Notes under the pieces: generated by a model
Databases searched by the model: none
Told to the model about the DNA's origin: nothing
Seen by the model: only the letters and a program-made list of their open reading frames with translations
In this document: positions 61,860 to 64,000 of the stretch, piece by piece
Numbering within the stretch: the stretch's first letter is position 1
How the letters are laid out: each line of letters starts with the position of its first letter
Made by a program: the position numbers and the translations under genes
Source of the DNA: Streptomyces coffeae
GTDB taxonomy: Bacteria > Actinomycetota > Actinomycetes > Streptomycetales > Streptomycetaceae
Direction: 5' to 3'
Length of the DNA: 64,000 nt
NCBI RefSeq assembly: GCF_016741875.1
Contig: NZ_JAERRF010000018.1
Coordinates: 62,001 to 126,000 of the forward strand

Positions 61860-62618
61860 ATGGCAGAAGCGACAGACCCGCGGCATACGGCGGCGGCTCC
61901 CCGGCCCCATCTCCTCGTCGTCGACGACGAACCGACCGTCCGGGAGCTGCTGCCCGCGGCGCTGCGGTACGCCGGGTTCGACGTCGACGCGGCGGCGAAC
62001 GGGCTGGAGGCGCTGGACATGGCCGCCCGTCAGCCCCCCGATCTGGTCCTGCTGGACATCATGCTGCCGGACATGGACGGCTTCGAGGTGATCCGCAGGC
62101 TGCGCGCACAGCCGAGGTCCTCCGGTACCGGGCACGGCGGCGCCGTGCCGGTGCTCTTCCTCACCGCGCGCGACGCCGCCGCGGACAAGGTCAACGGGCT
62201 GCGGCTGGGCGGCGACGACTACGTCACCAAGCCGTTCGACCTGGAGGAGCTGATCGCCCGGATCCAGGCCGTGCTGCGCCGTACCAAGGGCGAGCCGCCC
62301 GCCAGTCTGGTCGTGGCCGATCTGGAGCTGGAGCCGGAGGGGCATCTGGTGACCCGGGCCGGGGAGCAGATCCGGCTGTCGCCGACCGAGTTCCGGCTGC
62401 TGCACTTCCTGATGGCCAACGCCGGGCGGACGATGTCCAAGGGGCAGATCCTGGAGAACGTCTGGGCCTATGACTTCGGCGGTGACCCGAGCATCGTCGA
62501 CACCTACATCAGCTATCTGCGGCGGAAGATCGACCGGGTGGAGCCCAAACTCCTGCACACGGTGCACGGCGTGGGATACGTCATCCGCGGACCGAGGAAG
62601 CGGGGCGGCCGCCCGTGA
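61860..62618 (+). CDS. OmpR-family response regulator
   Basis: 252-aa regulator. Receiver 17-140: LLVVDDEPTVREL, phosphoacceptor Asp in VLLDIMLPDMDGF, Lys in DDYVTKPFDLEEL. The winged HTH (about 150-245) has LSPTEFRLLHFLMANAGRTMSKGQILENVW, SIVDTYISYLRRKID and the HTVHGVGYVIRG wing. Similar to MprA/TcrA-type regulators. It follows the streptophobe gene by 63 nt and overlaps the kinase start. Confidence 0.94.
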   Translation: MAEATDPRHTAAAPRPHLLVVDDEPTVRELLPAALRYAGFDVDAAANGLEALDMAARQPPDLVLLDIMLPDMDGFEVIRRLRAQPRSSGTGHGGAVPVLFLTARDAAADKVNGLRLGGDDYVTKPFDLEELIARIQAVLRRTKGEPPASLVVADLELEPEGHLVTRAGEQIRLSPTEFRLLHFLMANAGRTMSKGQILENVWAYDFGGDPSIVDTYISYLRRKIDRVEPKLLHTVHGVGYVIRGPRKRGGRP

Positions 62619-64000
62619 CCCGGATGGGGCGCGCGCTGACCCGGCTGTCGCTGCGCACACGTCTGCTGTGTCTGTCCATGGCCCTGGTTTCGGTGGGGCT
62701 GCTGGCGGCGGGCGTGGTCGTCAGCACCACGCTGCGCGACTATCTCCAGGACCGGATGGACTCCCGGCTCGCGCTGACCGCCGAGATCGCCTGCAGGGTG
62801 GCCCCTCCCCCGGAACCCCCGCACAGTGTGCGGCTCCTCAGCTTCTTCGAGAGCACGACGGTGACGTACGTGGACGACCGGGGCGCCCCGGACGGGGCGT
62901 TCGGGGCGACCGCGGCACCGCCCGGCGGCGGCCCGGCACTCCCCCGGCTGGACCGCCAGACCGTCCTGGCCACACACGGGCGTCCGTTCACGGTGCGCGC
63001 GCACCACGGCGACCACACCTGGCGGGTGATCACCGTACCCCGGGACGAACCGCGCGACCTGCCCATGGCAGCCACCTCGGAGCGCTCCGGGAGCGTGATC
63101 GTGGCTTCGTCCCTGGACGCGGTCGAGGCCACCGTCACCAGGACCCGGTACGTCTCGCTCACCGCCGGGGCCGCGTTGATCGCCGTGCTCGCCGTGGCCG
63201 GATGGTTCGCGGTCCGCTCCGGACTGCGCCCGCTGACCCGGATCCAGGAGACCACGGCAGCGATCACCGCGGGCGACTACTCCCAGCGGATCCCCGAACT
63301 GGCGGGCCCGCACACCGAGGTGGGCCGTCTCACCGAGTATCTGAACCGGATGCTCGCCCGGATCGACACCGCCTTCCGCGCCCGGGCCGAGGCCGAGGCG
63401 CGGATGCGGCGCTTCTTCGCCGACGGCAGCCATGAACTGCGCACCCCGCTCGTCGGCATCAAGGGCTATACGGACCTGTACCGCATGGGCGCTCTGCCGA
63501 CCCGTCAGGACATCGACCACACCATGCGGCGGATCGCCGAGGAGTCCGAACGTCTCACCCAGCTCGTCGAGGACATGCTGCTGCTGGCACGGCTGGACGA
63601 GGACGCCCATCGCACCGCGGCCGACGCGCACCAGCCGCTCGCCTTCCCGCTGGATCTGGCCCCGATGGATCTGCGCACCCTCGCGGCCGACGCCCTGCAC
63701 GACGTACGCGCATTGGACGCCACCCGCGAGGTCACCCTCACCGGGCCCGGCGGCGGCCGGCCGGCTTCCGCACCGGCGCTGGCCGACGAGGCGCGGCTGC
63801 GGCAGGTGGTCACCAATCTGGTCGGCAACGCGGTGGCGCACTCCCCGTCCGGCACCGCCGTCCGCATCGGCGTGGGCACCGAAGGCGCGTACGCCGTGCT
63901 CGAGGTGGCCGACCGGGGTCCCGGTCTGTCACCGGAGGAACGACAGCGGGTCTTCGAGCGCTTCTACCGCGCCGATGACTCCCGCAGCCGGACCGCGGGC
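62615..64000 (+). CDS. Sensor histidine kinase (3' cut by window)
   Basis: At least 462 codons, GTG start overlapping the regulator stop (GTGA). Order: short cytoplasmic N-terminus, TM1 (about 17-38), extracytoplasmic sensor (about 40-165), TM2, HAMP (RSGLRPLTRIQETTAAITAGDYSQRI), HisKA with phosphoacceptor His in FFADGSHELRTPL, then N box LRQVVTNLVGNAVAHS and G1 box VADRGPGLSPEERQRVFERFYR. The frame is open at the last base, so the end of the ATPase domain lies outside the window. Confidence 0.93.
   Translation, partial: MTRMGRALTRLSLRTRLLCLSMALVSVGLLAAGVVVSTTLRDYLQDRMDSRLALTAEIACRVAPPPEPPHSVRLLSFFESTTVTYVDDRGAPDGAFGATAAPPGGGPALPRLDRQTVLATHGRPFTVRAHHGDHTWRVITVPRDEPRDLPMAATSERSGSVIVASSLDAVEATVTRTRYVSLTAGAALIAVLAVAGWFAVRSGLRPLTRIQETTAAITAGDYSQRIPELAGPHTEVGRLTEYLNRMLARIDTAFRARAEAEARMRRFFADGSHELRTPLVGIKGYTDLYRMGALPTRQDIDHTMRRIAEESERLTQLVEDMLLLARLDEDAHRTAADAHQPLAFPLDLAPMDLRTLAADALHDVRALDATREVTLTGPGGGRPASAPALADEARLRQVVTNLVGNAVAHSPSGTAVRIGVGTEGAYAVLEVADRGPGLSPEERQRVFERFYRADDSRSRTAG

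Noticed and set aside
1..64000. Search for tRNA, rRNA, CRISPR arrays, transposases, integrases and attachment sites
   Set aside because: None seen by eye. The 53215-57465 patch has island-like genes but no integrase or clear direct-repeat boundary, so no mobile element is called.

Overview
The window is high-GC actinobacterial DNA, almost certainly a Streptomyces chromosome. Codon third positions are nearly all G or C, starts are often GTG, neighbouring genes overlap by ATGA or GTGA, and several families are typical of the genus (streptophobe membrane protein, EACC1, NsrR with an Asp8 ligand, DUF58/MoxR operons, large LuxR regulators). The content is accessory and regulatory rather than core. 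No rRNA, tRNA, CRISPR array or complete transposon was seen.

Layout. 1-9101: a 5'-cut MerR regulator, a TetR/SGNH-esterase pair divergent from an EF-G-binding (FBP) gene around a perfect operator, an aminoglycoside phosphotransferase-like kinase, a DUF817 membrane protein, a GNAT, an epoxide hydrolase, a luciferase-like oxidoreductase and a TerB protein. 9233-20967: a tightly coupled minus-strand operon: membrane-anchored beta-propeller, MoxR AAA+ ATPase, DUF58, membrane protein with a degenerate transglutaminase domain, caspase-nSTAND-TM-WD40 protein, EACC1. This looks like a regulated conflict or cell-death system and is the most interesting locus; its first gene carries a TTA (bldA-type) codon. 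21504-33273: a LuxR regulator whose ATPase has been eroded, a hypothetical protein, VOC protein, RecF-like ATPase, two SDRs (one frameshifted), a berberine-bridge-type oxidase, an acyltransferase-3 and a cysteine-desulfurase-like protein.

33507-51133: AI-2E-type permease, metallophosphoesterase, NsrR plus flavohaemoglobin (nitric oxide detoxification, both with NsrR-like sites), SAM methyltransferase, CPBP protease, NarL-type two-component pair, macrodomain, SnoaL-like protein, zinc-ribbon peptide, a membrane Zn-peptidase with its upstream partner, YceI, PHP/HhH protein, a GH65 plus beta-phosphoglucomutase operon for alpha-glucoside phosphorolysis, and a secreted YncE-like propeller. 51226-53122: MarR plus MFS exporter, closed by two strong hairpins.

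53215-57465 looks like a small acquired patch: XRE/TPR regulator, three overlapping small genes behind a palindromic operator, a possibly truncated gene, a DUF1963 gene followed by an in-frame open stretch, and a Fic-like toxin with its antitoxin. 57974-64000: MMPL transporter, streptophobe protein and an OmpR/histidine-kinase pair (kinase cut by the window end), preceded by a triple 11-bp direct repeat that is a likely response-regulator site.
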